Source: Planctomycetota bacterium (GTDB lineage: Bacteria > Planctomycetota > UBA1135 > GCA-002686595). Taken from it: a stretch of DNA of 64,000 nt. A program made the translations under genes and the position numbers. The notes beneath the pieces are model-generated. The model had not been told where the DNA came from, made no database searches, and worked only from the letters and a program-made list of their open reading frames with translations. Shown here one piece after another: positions 9,136-17,388 of the stretch (its first letter is position 1; every line of letters starts with the position of its first letter). Location: contig JADJNY010000004.1 in the NCBI GenBank assembly GCA_016714045.1, positions 248,001 through 312,000 of the forward strand, in the 5' to 3' direction.

Positions 9136-10687
9136 CTCCGCACGTCGCGAGCACGCGTGGGACCTGCGCGCGTGGGCCGGGCTCGGTCTGCTCGTGTTCC
9201 TGATGCTCGCCGCGCTCCCGTTCCTCGTGTCGTCGACGTACGAGGCGAGCGACGAGACGAACGACGCGTCGATCTACGTCGCGACGGCGCGCGCGCTGCT
9301 CGCGGGCGACGGGTACAGCTACCTCGGCGAGCCGTTCATCGTGCGGCCGCCGGGCTTCGCCGTGCTGCTCGCGGGCGTGATGCGCGTGTTCGGCGACGCG
9401 CCGGTCGCGTGGAACCTGTTCGTTTCCCTGTGGGGCGTGCTCGCGTGCGCGCTGCTCTACGTCTTCTGCGTGCGGCGCATCGGCGTCGTGCTCGCGCTCC
9501 TGTGCGCAGCCGCTCTGTTCGTCCACCCCGATTTCCGGCGCATGTCGAACCAGGTCATGAGCGACGTGCCGGGGCTCGCGCTCGTGCTCCTGTGTCTCCT
9601 GCTCGAGCGCTGGGCCGCAGCGAAGCGCTCGTGGCAGCGCGATCTCGTCCTCGCGCTCGCGATCGGGGCGAGCTCGTACGTGCGCACGCTGGCGCTCCTG
9701 CTCGTGCCCGCGACGCTGTTCGCCCGCTGGTGCGCGCGCGCGGAGGAGGACCGTCCGCTCCTCGCCTTCGCGCGGCAGCGCGCGGCCGTGCTCGTGCTCG
9801 GCGTCGTGCTCTGCGTCGCGCCGTGGAGCGCGCGCTGCGCGCTCCACCATCCGACTCCGCCGGTCGACCAGACGTTCCTCTACTCGTACGGGACGGGGAT
9901 GTGGCACGAGCGACCGTACGACCCCGCGTCGCCCCGACTCTCGCCGACCACGGTGCTCGCGCGCATCCCGCAGCGCGCCGAACCGATCGTGACGAGCCTC
10001 GTCACCGTCACGAGCCCCGAGCGCGTGGGCGCGACCGAGCGCGGATCGGACGAGCCGAGCGAGACGAGCACGCCGGCCGTCCTCGGCGGCGCGCTGCTCC
10101 TCGCTTGCTGCGCGTGGATGCTGGCGGAGAAGCGCCGCGCGAGCGAAGCGTTCGTCGCGCTGACCGTGCTGCTCCTGTGCGTCTACTTCGCGTTCCGTCC
10201 ACGACTCGTGCTGCCCGTGCAGGCGCTCGCGTTCCCGGCCGTGATCGAGGCGCTCGTCGGAGCGAGCCACGCACGGTTCGGAGCCTTCCGCGCGTGGATC
10301 GCGCGCCTCCTCGCGGCCGCCGTGCTCGTCGCGTGCGTGCAGCGGCTCGTCGACCGCGAGCTCTACGCCGACGACTACCGGGAGCGCGACCGCGCGTACT
10401 CCGCGGCCGCCTACTCGCTCTCGACGACGCTCACCGACGAGCGCGTCGCGAGCGCGATCGGCTGGCACTGGTCCGTGCACTTGAAGCGCCCCGTCTGGTC
10501 GCTCGCGCTCGCGGGCAAGCGCGGCGGCGCGCGCGCGATCCAGGACGTGCTGGAGCGACACGGGATCGATGCCGTAGTCCTCTCCGACGCCTTGCCGGAG
10601 GACCGCGCGCTCGTCCCGTTGATGACGAAGCTCTGGGGCGAACCCGCGCGCGGCGGAGACGTGAGTTTGTTCCGTCGACGGCGCTGA
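9119..10687 (+). CDS. GT39-like polytopic glycosyltransferase, paralogue 2
   Basis: This is a 522-residue protein. The GTG at 9119, overlapping the sulfatase-like gene by 17 bases, gives MTTSTSSARREHAWDLRAW directly before the first hydrophobic segment; the overlap suggests translational coupling. The paralogue motifs are present: [68 protein letters not shown] and a C-terminal soluble part ending in ASAIGWHWSVHLKRPVWSLA. It should sit in the inner membrane with its active loop outside. The acceptor could be a surface polymer or lipid; the sequence does not say which. Confidence 0.75.
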   Translation: MTTSTSSARREHAWDLRAWAGLGLLVFLMLAALPFLVSSTYEASDETNDASIYVATARALLAGDGYSYLGEPFIVRPPGFAVLLAGVMRVFGDAPVAWNLFVSLWGVLACALLYVFCVRRIGVVLALLCAAALFVHPDFRRMSNQVMSDVPGLALVLLCLLLERWAAAKRSWQRDLVLALAIGASSYVRTLALLLVPATLFARWCARAEEDRPLLAFARQRAAVLVLGVVLCVAPWSARCALHHPTPPVDQTFLYSYGTGMWHERPYDPASPRLSPTTVLARIPQRAEPIVTSLVTVTSPERVGATERGSDEPSETSTPAVLGGALLLACCAWMLAEKRRASEAFVALTVLLLCVYFAFRPRLVLPVQALAFPAVIEALVGASHARFGAFRAWIARLLAAAVLVACVQRLVDRELYADDYRERDRAYSAAAYSLSTTLTDERVASAIGWHWSVHLKRPVWSLALAGKRGGARAIQDVLERHGIDAVVLSDALPEDRALVPLMTKLWGEPARGGDVSLFRRRR

Positions 10688-10780
10688 GCGTCGCCTCGAT
10701 CGATCCGCGCACAAGCCACGGCCGCGCCGTACGCCCAGACCGCGCGTGACAAACGCGGCCCCCGCCGTATCCTCCCCCCG

Positions 10781-12325
10781 ATGCCGAGCGGAAGCTGGAC
10801 GCAGCGCGATCGCCTGTCGCTCTACGCCGTGGTCGTCGCGACCGCCGCCAGCCTCTTCTGGCTCTCGCACTCGTGGTTCGACGCCTCGAACGACGCCGCG
10901 ATCTACATCCAATGCGCGCGCGCGCTGCTCGCTGGCGAGGGCTACACCTACCTGGGCGAACCGTTCATCATCCGTCCGCCCGGCTTCTCCGTGCTCTTGA
11001 TGCCCGTGCTCGCCGCGCGCGGCGTCGACTTCGGCGCGCTCAACCTGTACGTCGGCGTGTGGGGCGTCGCCTGCGCCGCGCTCTTCTTCGTCTGGGCGCG
11101 CACGCGCGTGACGACGTGGACGGCGCTCGCGCTCACGGCCCTCGTCTGGTTCAACCCGGGCTTCGCCGCGCTGCGCTCGCAGGTGATGAGCGACGTCCCG
11201 GGCGCCGCGCTCCTCTTCGCGTGCCTGCTCCTCGAGCGGTGGAGCGCGCGCCGGCGCTCGATCGCGAGCGACGTCGTGCTCGGGGTCGCCGTCGCTCTCG
11301 CCGCGTACGTGCGCTCGCTGTGCGTCGTGCTCGTGCCCGCGATCGTGCTCGCGCGGCTCCTCGAGCGCGCGCCCGACGCCGGCGCGCCCGCGGGCCCGTT
11401 CGGCGGCGACGGCGGCGCCGCGCGCGCTCCTTCCGCCGGCTGGGGCGCGCGGCTCCTCCGCATCGCCCCGTTCGTCGCGGCGGCCGTGCTCGTGCAGCTC
11501 CCATGGAGCCTGCGCAACGCCGCGCACCACCCCGAGCCGCCCGTCGACCAGACGTCGCTCTACGACTACTCGACCGGCATGTGGCACGCCGACCGCGGCG
11601 ACCCCGCGTCCGAGCGCCTGCCGCTCGCGAAGATCCTCGAGCGCGTCCCACCGCGCGCCGAGGACCTCCTCGTCGTGTTCGGAAGCCGCATGCAGGCCGA
11701 GGACGCGACCCCCGCGCGCCTCACGCTCGGAGCGCTGTTCGTGCTCGCGATCGCGTGGAGCGCCTGGCGGCGGCGCAGCTCGGCGGAGCTCTTCGCCTGC
11801 GGAGCGCTCGGGCTCGTGCTCCCCTACTTCAAGTTCGAGGACCGCCTGCTGCTGCCCGTGGTCGTGATCGGTTGGACCGCCGCGGCGGAGCTCCTCGAGC
11901 TCGCCGGACGCCGCGTCCTCGGCGTCGCGCGCGCGCCGCTCGGCGCGATCGCGCCCGTGCTCGTGCTGCTCGCGATCGACTTCCATCCGCGCGGCAACTG
12001 GGACGCCGTGCGCACGGAGCACGAGACGTACGCGCGCTGGTGTCAGCGGCTCGCCGGGCTCCTTCCGCAGGACGCGCGCGTGGCGGTGCCGATCGAGAGC
12101 TGGCGCTATTCGATCTACCTCGACCGGCCCGTGTGGACGCTCTTCTTCGGCTGGAACCGCGGTCGAGGACCGGCGGGCGCCGAGGCCGTGATCGACCGCC
12201 GCAAGATCGACACGGTCGTGATCACGCCGTTCACGAAGAGCGACGGTGAGATGGGCCCGTACTTCGTGCAGAAGTACGGGATCCGCATGCACGAAGAGGG
12301 CATCACGATCGTGCGCGTCCGCTGA
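10781..12325 (+). CDS. GT39-like polytopic glycosyltransferase, paralogue 3
   Basis: This 514-residue protein has the same architecture as its two upstream paralogues: HSWFDASNDAAIYIQCARAL, GYTYLGEPFIIRPPGF, RSQVMSDVPGAALLFACLL, VDQTSLYDYSTGMWHAD, and a C-terminal region with ESWRYSIYLDRPVWTLFFGW. It is closest to paralogue 1 over the N-terminal loop. Three copies within 6.3 kb suggest tandem duplication followed by divergence, perhaps towards different sugars or acceptors (inference). The gene is 93 bases after paralogue 2 and 154 bases before the GT2 gene, with a weak hairpin after its stop. Confidence 0.75.
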   Translation: MPSGSWTQRDRLSLYAVVVATAASLFWLSHSWFDASNDAAIYIQCARALLAGEGYTYLGEPFIIRPPGFSVLLMPVLAARGVDFGALNLYVGVWGVACAALFFVWARTRVTTWTALALTALVWFNPGFAALRSQVMSDVPGAALLFACLLLERWSARRRSIASDVVLGVAVALAAYVRSLCVVLVPAIVLARLLERAPDAGAPAGPFGGDGGAARAPSAGWGARLLRIAPFVAAAVLVQLPWSLRNAAHHPEPPVDQTSLYDYSTGMWHADRGDPASERLPLAKILERVPPRAEDLLVVFGSRMQAEDATPARLTLGALFVLAIAWSAWRRRSSAELFACGALGLVLPYFKFEDRLLLPVVVIGWTAAAELLELAGRRVLGVARAPLGAIAPVLVLLAIDFHPRGNWDAVRTEHETYARWCQRLAGLLPQDARVAVPIESWRYSIYLDRPVWTLFFGWNRGRGPAGAEAVIDRRKIDTVVITPFTKSDGEMGPYFVQKYGIRMHEEGITIVRVR

Positions 12326-12366
12326 CCGCCGGGAGCCCGCGCGCCCGCCCGTCGGGCGCCGAGCGG

Positions 12367-12386
12367 CCCGCTCCGTGCGGGGTTTT
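12367..12386 (+). terminator. Weak hairpin plus T-run after the third GT39-like gene
   Basis: CCCGC (12367-12371) and GCGGG (12377-12381) can pair around a 5-base loop and are followed by G and TTTT, which is rare in this T-poor sequence. The stem is only 5 bp, so it is a marginal intrinsic terminator, 42 bases after the stop at 12325. Confidence 0.35.
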
Positions 12387-12479
12387 CCGGCCGGGGGCGC
12401 CGTCGCGCGCGTTCCCCTGGAAACGGGCAACAAGTCTCCTGACTCCGGATGCCGATGAGGGGTATCCTCTCGGCCCCGC

Positions 12480-13442
12480 ATGGAGCGCACGTTGCCGTCG
12501 CTGACCGTCCTCGTCCCGGTCTACAACAGCGAGGGCTCGCTGCGTCCGCTCGTCGAGCGGCTCGAGCCCGTCCTCGCGCGTCTCGCGTCCGAGTACGAGC
12601 TGATCCTCGTGAACGACGCGAGCCGCGACGGGAGCTGGGCCGTCGTGCAGGAGCTCGCGCGCGCGAAGCCGTGGATCCGCGGCATCTGCATGATGCGCAA
12701 CTACGGCCAGCACAACGCGCTCCTGTGCGGCATCCGCGCGGCGCGCTACGAGATCGTCGCGACGATGGACGACGACCTGCAGCACCCGCCGGAGGAGCTC
12801 GAGAAGCTGCTCGTCGCGCTCGATGCGAACACGGACGTCGTCTACGGCACGCCGCAGGCGGAGCGCCACGGCTTCTTGCGCGACCTCGCGTCGCGGGTCA
12901 CGAAGCTCGCGCTCGAGAAGTCGATGGGCGCGGAGACCGCCAGCAAAGTCAGCGCGTTCCGCGTGTTCCGCGCGGACCTACGCAAGGCGTTCGAGAACTA
13001 CCAGAGCCAGTTCGTGTCGATCGACGTCCTGCTGACGTGGGGCACGACGCGCTTCCGGGCCGTCCAAGTGCGCCACGACCCGCGCACGATCGGTGTGTCG
13101 AACTACACGTTCAAGAAGCTCCTGACGCACGCGCTGAACATGATGACGGGCTTCAGCACGCTCCCGTTGCAGCTCGCGAGCTGGATCGGGTTCGTGCTGT
13201 CGGCCGTCGGCATCGCGCTCGTCGTCTTCCTGGTCGTCCTGCGCGTCTTCACCGAGCATCCGGTCGAGGGCTTCACGTTCATCGCGTCCCTGATCACGAT
13301 TTTCAGCGGCGCGCAGCTCTTCGCGCTCGGGATCATCGGCGAGTACCTCGCGCGCATGCACTTCCGCATGATGGACCGGCCGACCTACGCCGTGCGCGCC
13401 GAAGTCGGCTCCGGCGCGAAGGACGCGCAGAGGACCTCGTGA
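12480..13442 (+). CDS. Membrane GT2 glycosyltransferase (ArnC/GtrB-like, polyprenyl-phosphate acceptor)
   Basis: This 320-residue protein has a GT-A domain (TVLVPVYNSEGSLRPLVERL; LILVNDASRDGSW; MDDDLQHPPEELEKL, the Asp-rich metal site), then ALEKSMGAETASKVSAFRVF and two C-terminal membrane helices (about residues 230-290). This layout is typical of ArnC, GtrB and DPM-synthase-like enzymes that make undecaprenyl-phosphate sugars, the donors used by GT39-like proteins such as the three upstream. Its stop overlaps the GTG of the acetyltransferase gene by 4 bases, so the two are coupled. Confidence 0.85.
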   Translation: MERTLPSLTVLVPVYNSEGSLRPLVERLEPVLARLASEYELILVNDASRDGSWAVVQELARAKPWIRGICMMRNYGQHNALLCGIRAARYEIVATMDDDLQHPPEELEKLLVALDANTDVVYGTPQAERHGFLRDLASRVTKLALEKSMGAETASKVSAFRVFRADLRKAFENYQSQFVSIDVLLTWGTTRFRAVQVRHDPRTIGVSNYTFKKLLTHALNMMTGFSTLPLQLASWIGFVLSAVGIALVVFLVVLRVFTEHPVEGFTFIASLITIFSGAQLFALGIIGEYLARMHFRMMDRPTYAVRAEVGSGAKDAQRTS

Positions 13443-14176
13443 GCGACGCGACGCCGCGCTTCCTCGACTGGGACACGCAGTTCTTCGGCGTGCGCATCGC
13501 GAGCTTGTCCGCGCTCGACACGGGGCCGCTCGACGGCGCCGCGATGGAGCAGGCTCTCGCGTGGTGCCGCGACGAGCGCATCGCGTGCCTCTACCTGCGC
13601 TCCGACTCGGACGACGTGACGACGCTGCGCGCGGCCGGCGCGCATGCGTTCCGGTTCGTCGACGTGCGCGTGACGCTCGACTGTCCCGTGGGGACGATGC
13701 CGATGCCCACGGTGCACGAAGGCGTGCGCACGGCGAAGGCGACGGACGTGCCGGCGCTGCGCGCGATCGCCGCGTACAACCACCGGAACACGCGCTTCTA
13801 CGCCGACGGACGCTTCGATCCGGCGCGCTGCGACGAGCTCTACGCGACGTGGATCGAGAAGAGCGTCAACGGCTGGGCCGAGCGCGTGCTCGTCTCCGAC
13901 GCGGGCGCGGGCGCGCTCGGCTACCTGTCGATCCACCTGCGTCCCGAGGAGACGGCGGAGATCGGGCTCGTCGGACTCGCGCGCGAGGCGCAGGGTCAGG
14001 GGCTCGGGAAGAAGCTCGTCGAGTCGTCGCTCGCGTGGATGCGCTCGAAGGGCCTCCAGCGCGCGACCGTGGTCACGCAGGGCCGCAACATCGCCGCGCA
14101 GCGCCTCTACCAGGCCGCGGGATTCCGCACGCGCTCGATGGAGCTGTGGCACCACCGCTGGTTCGACGCCAGCTGA
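13439..14176 (+). CDS. GNAT N-acetyltransferase, WecD-like (dTDP-fucosamine acetyltransferase type)
   Basis: This is a 245-residue protein starting at GTG 13439 inside the GT2 stop. The N-terminal DWDTQFFGVRIASL matches the W..xFFG pattern at the start of WecD. The C-terminal half is a GNAT fold with the acetyl-CoA loop AREAQGQGLGKKLVESSLAW (Q/RxxGxG/A) and NIAAQRLYQAAGF. WecD acetylates dTDP-4-amino-4,6-dideoxygalactose made by WecE. A WecE homologue lies 348 bases downstream, which supports the substrate class. The exact sugar is inferred from this pairing. Confidence 0.75.
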   Translation: MSDATPRFLDWDTQFFGVRIASLSALDTGPLDGAAMEQALAWCRDERIACLYLRSDSDDVTTLRAAGAHAFRFVDVRVTLDCPVGTMPMPTVHEGVRTAKATDVPALRAIAAYNHRNTRFYADGRFDPARCDELYATWIEKSVNGWAERVLVSDAGAGALGYLSIHLRPEETAEIGLVGLAREAQGQGLGKKLVESSLAWMRSKGLQRATVVTQGRNIAAQRLYQAAGFRTRSMELWHHRWFDAS

Positions 14177-14226
14177 GCCCGCACGCAACGACCCGCGCGC
14201 ACACACACCATCACCGCGCCGAACAA

Positions 14227-14378
14227 TCGTTGCTGAGAGCCAATCGAACCCCGTGCAAGCCAGGACCGGTCCTCCGGTCCTGGCTTGTGCGGGGTCCGTG
14301 ATGCGGAGCACACGCGTGTGTTCCGTTGCGTCCCTCTCCCCTGGATCGTTCCACCCGGCAATTGCGCCCCGACCGACA
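14227..14378 (+). repeat. Dispersed structured repeat, copy 2
   Basis: The plus strand begins CGTTGCTGAGAGCC. A 21-bp inverted repeat follows (14249-14269 with 14274-14294, loop TCCT, two mismatches), then a small hairpin around GGA at 14296-14313, then a tail with CCGGCAATTGCG and CCCGACCGAC. The stem core is AAGCCAGGACCGG, as in copy 1 but unlike copies 3-5. It lies 50 bases after the WecD-like gene and 146 bases before wecE, in the same direction as both. Confidence 0.85.
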
Positions 14379-14524
14379 CCACTCCCCACGCACCTCGGCT
14401 CACGAGCGTCGCCCAAGCTGAGGACGCCGAGACCATCGAGAGCACCCCCGGTCTTGGGCCCGGCGCCCGCTCCGTTCGATATGCTGGCGCGCCCGAACCG
14501 AGCTCGCCCCCACCCGCACCGCCC

Positions 14525-15664
14525 ATGAGCAAGTACAGGATCCCCTTCAACAAGCCCTCCTTCGCCGGCTCCGAGGAGCGCTACATCTCCGAGGCGATCG
14601 AGCGCGGACACATCTCGGGCGACGGGCACTTCACGAAGGCGTGCCACGCGCTCCTGCAGACGACGCTCGGCGTACAGAAGGTGCTGCTGACGACGAACTG
14701 CACGCACGCGCTCGAGATGACGGCGTTCCTGCTCGACTGCAAGCCGGGCGACGAGGTGATCTTCCCGTCCTTCGCGTTCGTGACCACCGTGAACGCCTAC
14801 GTGATCCGCGGCGTGAAGCCCGTCTTCGCGGACGTGCGGCCGGACACGCTGAACCTCGACGAGAAGCAGGTCGAGAAGCACATCACGAAGCGCACGAAGG
14901 CGATCATGGCGCTCCACTACGCCGGCGTCGCATGCGAGATGGACGCGCTGCTCGCGATCGGCAAGAAGCACGGCATCCCGGTCGTCGAGGACAACGCGCA
15001 CGGCCTCTACGCGAAGTACAAGGGCCGCTGGCTCGGCACGCTCGGCGTGATGGCGACGCAGAGCTTCCACGAGACCAAGAACTTCACGTGCGGCGAGGGC
15101 GGCGCGCTCCTGATCAACGACGCGCAGTACAACGAGCGCGCGGAGATCCTGCGCGAGAAGGGCACGAACCGGTCGAAGTTCCTGCGCGGGCTCGTGCACA
15201 AGTACACGTGGGTCGACGTCGGCTCGTCCTACCTGCCGAGCGACATGCTCGCCGCGTTCCTGTACGCGCAGCTCGAGGCGCGCGACGCGATCCAAGGCCG
15301 GCGCGAGCAGATCTGGAACGTGTACGAGGCGGAGCTCCGCGGCTGGGCGAAGGAGAGCGGCGTCACGCTGCCGACCGTGCCCGCGCACTGCGAGCAGCCA
15401 TGGCACATGTTCTACATGCTGATGGAGTCGCCGGAGCAGCGCGAGCGCTTCCTCGACCACCTCGGACAGCGCGGCATCCTGTCGGTCTTCCACTACCTGC
15501 CGCTGCACCTCTCCGACATGGGCCGCAAGTTCGGCGGCAAGGAAGGCGACTGCCCGGTGACGGAGGACATCTCGAGCCGGCTCGTGCGCCTGCCGTTCTA
15601 CAACAAGCTCTCGGGCGCGGAGCAGGGCGAGGTCGTCGAGGCGGTGAAGAGCTTCCGCGCGTGA
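14525..15664 (+). CDS. wecE: dTDP-4-amino-4,6-dideoxygalactose transaminase (WecE/RffA)
   Basis: This is a 379-residue PLP-dependent DegT/DnrJ/EryC1 aminotransferase. It starts at ATG 14525 (MSKYRIPFNKPSFAGSEERY), the usual WecE N-terminus. Features include TNCTHALEMTAFLL for phosphate binding, DNAHGLYAKYKGRWLG, and SFHETKNFTCGEGGALL with Lys185 as the Schiff-base lysine. The stretch SFHETKN is particularly typical of WecE. It converts dTDP-4-keto-6-deoxyglucose to dTDP-4-amino-4,6-dideoxygalactose with glutamate. The WecD-like gene upstream should act on the product. The next gene starts 16 bases downstream. Confidence 0.92.
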   Translation: MSKYRIPFNKPSFAGSEERYISEAIERGHISGDGHFTKACHALLQTTLGVQKVLLTTNCTHALEMTAFLLDCKPGDEVIFPSFAFVTTVNAYVIRGVKPVFADVRPDTLNLDEKQVEKHITKRTKAIMALHYAGVACEMDALLAIGKKHGIPVVEDNAHGLYAKYKGRWLGTLGVMATQSFHETKNFTCGEGGALLINDAQYNERAEILREKGTNRSKFLRGLVHKYTWVDVGSSYLPSDMLAAFLYAQLEARDAIQGRREQIWNVYEAELRGWAKESGVTLPTVPAHCEQPWHMFYMLMESPEQRERFLDHLGQRGILSVFHYLPLHLSDMGRKFGGKEGDCPVTEDISSRLVRLPFYNKLSGAEQGEVVEAVKSFRA

Positions 15665-15680
15665 CGTCGAGCGTGTCCGC

Positions 15681-17348
15681 ATGCTGGCGCGCGTGAAGTT
15701 GCTCGAGCCCGAGCTCCCGCTCTGCGCGGCGCTCGCGGCCGTGCTCACGCTCGCCGGGTTCCTCGCGCAGGCGCACCTCGGCCTCGCGCCGCAGGAAGAG
15801 GGCTACCTCTGGTACGGCGTCGAAGCCGTCGCGCGCGGCGAGTGGCCGATGCGCGACTTCCGCTCGTACGACCCGGGGCGCTACCTGTGGTGCGCGGCGT
15901 GGGAGCACGTCTTCGGGCACGGGATCCTCGGGTTGCGCGCGGCGTGCGCGACGTTCGCTTGGCTCGGGCTCACGGCGGGCTTGCTCGTCGCGCGGCGCGT
16001 CGTGCCGTCGCGCTCGTGGCTCGTGCCCGCGGGGCTCGTGATCGCGCTGTGGCAGTTCCCGGGCTGGCGGCCGTTCGAGTCGGGGCTGTCGTCGATGGCG
16101 ACGTACCTCGCGCTGCGCCTCGTCGAGCGTCCGAGCGCGCGCCGCTCGTTCGTCTGCGGCCTCTTCGTCGGCGTCGCGGCGTTCTTCGGGCGCAACCACG
16201 GGCTCTACGCGGCCGTCGCGTTCGCGCTCGTGCACGTCGTCGCGCTCGTCGGCGGCCGCGCGGCGCGCGGGGCCGAATCCGATGGCCCCGCGGCGCGCGG
16301 GGCTGGGCTCGACGGCTCCGCGGCGCGCGGGGCCGGGCTCGACGACGCGACACCGAGCTCGACGCGTCCGTCTCCGCGCGAGCTCCTCGCGCGCCTCGCA
16401 TCGCTCGTCGGCGGCACCGTGCTCGGCTACGCGCCGATGCTCGCGCTGATCGCGTTCGTGCCGGGCTTCGCGCGCGCGTTCGTCGACTCGGTCCTGTTCT
16501 TCGTCGGGCGCTCCGACCTGAACATCCCCTACCCCGCGACGTGGCCGTGGACGATCGACGCGGCACGCCTCGCGGGCGTCGAGCTCGCCGCCGCGATCGC
16601 GCTGAGCGCCGTGTTCGTGCTGTACGTCGCCGGCTACGCGCTCGCGGGCGTCGTCGCGCTGCGCGGGAGGCTCGGCAGCGTCCTCCGCACGCCCGCGATC
16701 GTTGCGGCGTTTTGTGTCGGGCTTCCCTATGTCCATCACGTCTCCGAGCGCTCCGACATCCATCACGTCGCGGAGAGCGTGCACCCCTTGCTCCTCGCCG
16801 TGCTCGCGCTCGCCGCCGCGGCCGCGACGAAGCGTCCGAAGCTCGCGAGCGGCGTCGCACTCGCCGCGCTCCTCGCGATCAGCGTCCTGGCGATCGGCAC
16901 CGAGCACCCCCTCGGCAAGCGCCTCCTCGCCCGCGGCACCCCGCGCGAGTTCGTCGCGTTCGACGCGCGGGGGACGGAGCTCTCGATCGACGGCGTCGTC
17001 GCGCAGCGCCTCGCCGCCGTGCGCGCGCGCGTCGAGCGCGAGGTGCCGCGCGACGACGCAGTCCTCTTCTCGACGAAGCCGCTCGTGCTCTACCCGCTGC
17101 TCGGCCGCCGCGCGCCCGTGTGGGACGTCTATCCGTCGTGGAAGGCGGACGCGCAGTACGAGCAGCGCATGCTCGACGAGCTCTCCACGGTCGACTGGGC
17201 CTTCCTGCAAGACCTCCCCGTCGGCGGCGTCGAGGAAAAGCGCTTCGCGAACACCTACCCCGCCGTGTGGCGGCGCCTGCAGCAGGACTACGATCGCATC
17301 GCCACGCCGGAGCTGCCGGAGAACTTCCTCTTCTTGCACAGGCGCTGA
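15681..17348 (+). CDS. Polytopic membrane protein, probable glycosyltransferase of GT39/PMT type
   Basis: This 555-residue protein has about twelve hydrophobic segments. The first outer loop, APQEEGYLWYGVEAVARGEW then DFRSYDPGRYLW, has the acidic and aromatic residues expected for a lipid-sugar-dependent transferase, but it is not a close paralogue of the three earlier proteins. A cytoplasmic loop near residue 190 contains three copies of a ten-residue repeat with AARGAxxD (30-bp DNA repeats at 16261-16350). The soluble C-terminus ends LPENFLFLHRR. It is 16 bases from wecE and 40 bases from the sulfatase-like gene, so they probably share one transcript. Activity is inferred. Confidence 0.6.
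   Translation: MLARVKLLEPELPLCAALAAVLTLAGFLAQAHLGLAPQEEGYLWYGVEAVARGEWPMRDFRSYDPGRYLWCAAWEHVFGHGILGLRAACATFAWLGLTAGLLVARRVVPSRSWLVPAGLVIALWQFPGWRPFESGLSSMATYLALRLVERPSARRSFVCGLFVGVAAFFGRNHGLYAAVAFALVHVVALVGGRAARGAESDGPAARGAGLDGSAARGAGLDDATPSSTRPSPRELLARLASLVGGTVLGYAPMLALIAFVPGFARAFVDSVLFFVGRSDLNIPYPATWPWTIDAARLAGVELAAAIALSAVFVLYVAGYALAGVVALRGRLGSVLRTPAIVAAFCVGLPYVHHVSERSDIHHVAESVHPLLLAVLALAAAAATKRPKLASGVALAALLAISVLAIGTEHPLGKRLLARGTPREFVAFDARGTELSIDGVVAQRLAAVRARVEREVPRDDAVLFSTKPLVLYPLLGRRAPVWDVYPSWKADAQYEQRMLDELSTVDWAFLQDLPVGGVEEKRFANTYPAVWRRLQQDYDRIATPELPENFLFLHRR
16261..16350 (+). repeat. Three in-frame 30-bp tandem repeats
   Basis: Each unit starts CGGCGCGCGGGGC and runs 30 bases (16261-16290, 16291-16320, 16321-16350). 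The units differ at a few positions. They encode AARGAESDGP, AARGAGLDGS and AARGAGLDDA in a loop between hydrophobic segments. The exact multiple of three suggests copy-number change without a frameshift. Confidence 0.85.
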
Positions 17349-17388
17349 GTCCGGCGCCGCGCGCGCCGTTGCTAGGATGCTCGCTCGC

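Noticed and set aside
8576..12490. Very long open frame (about 1300 codons) antisense to the GT39-like genes
   Set aside because: It is rich in Arg, Glu, Ala and His without hydrophobic or domain patterns, and it mirrors well-supported genes on the other strand. High GC content removes stops from the opposite frames. Similar long shadows elsewhere (for example 33946-36900 plus strand and 13385-15748 minus strand) were dropped for the same reason.
14285..14524. Short peptides encoded within repeat copies (for example reading MRSIRMCSVA)
   Set aside because: The same peptide-like frames recur only because the repeat recurs. They cross the hairpin stems, lack ribosome-binding sites, and are better explained as non-coding DNA.
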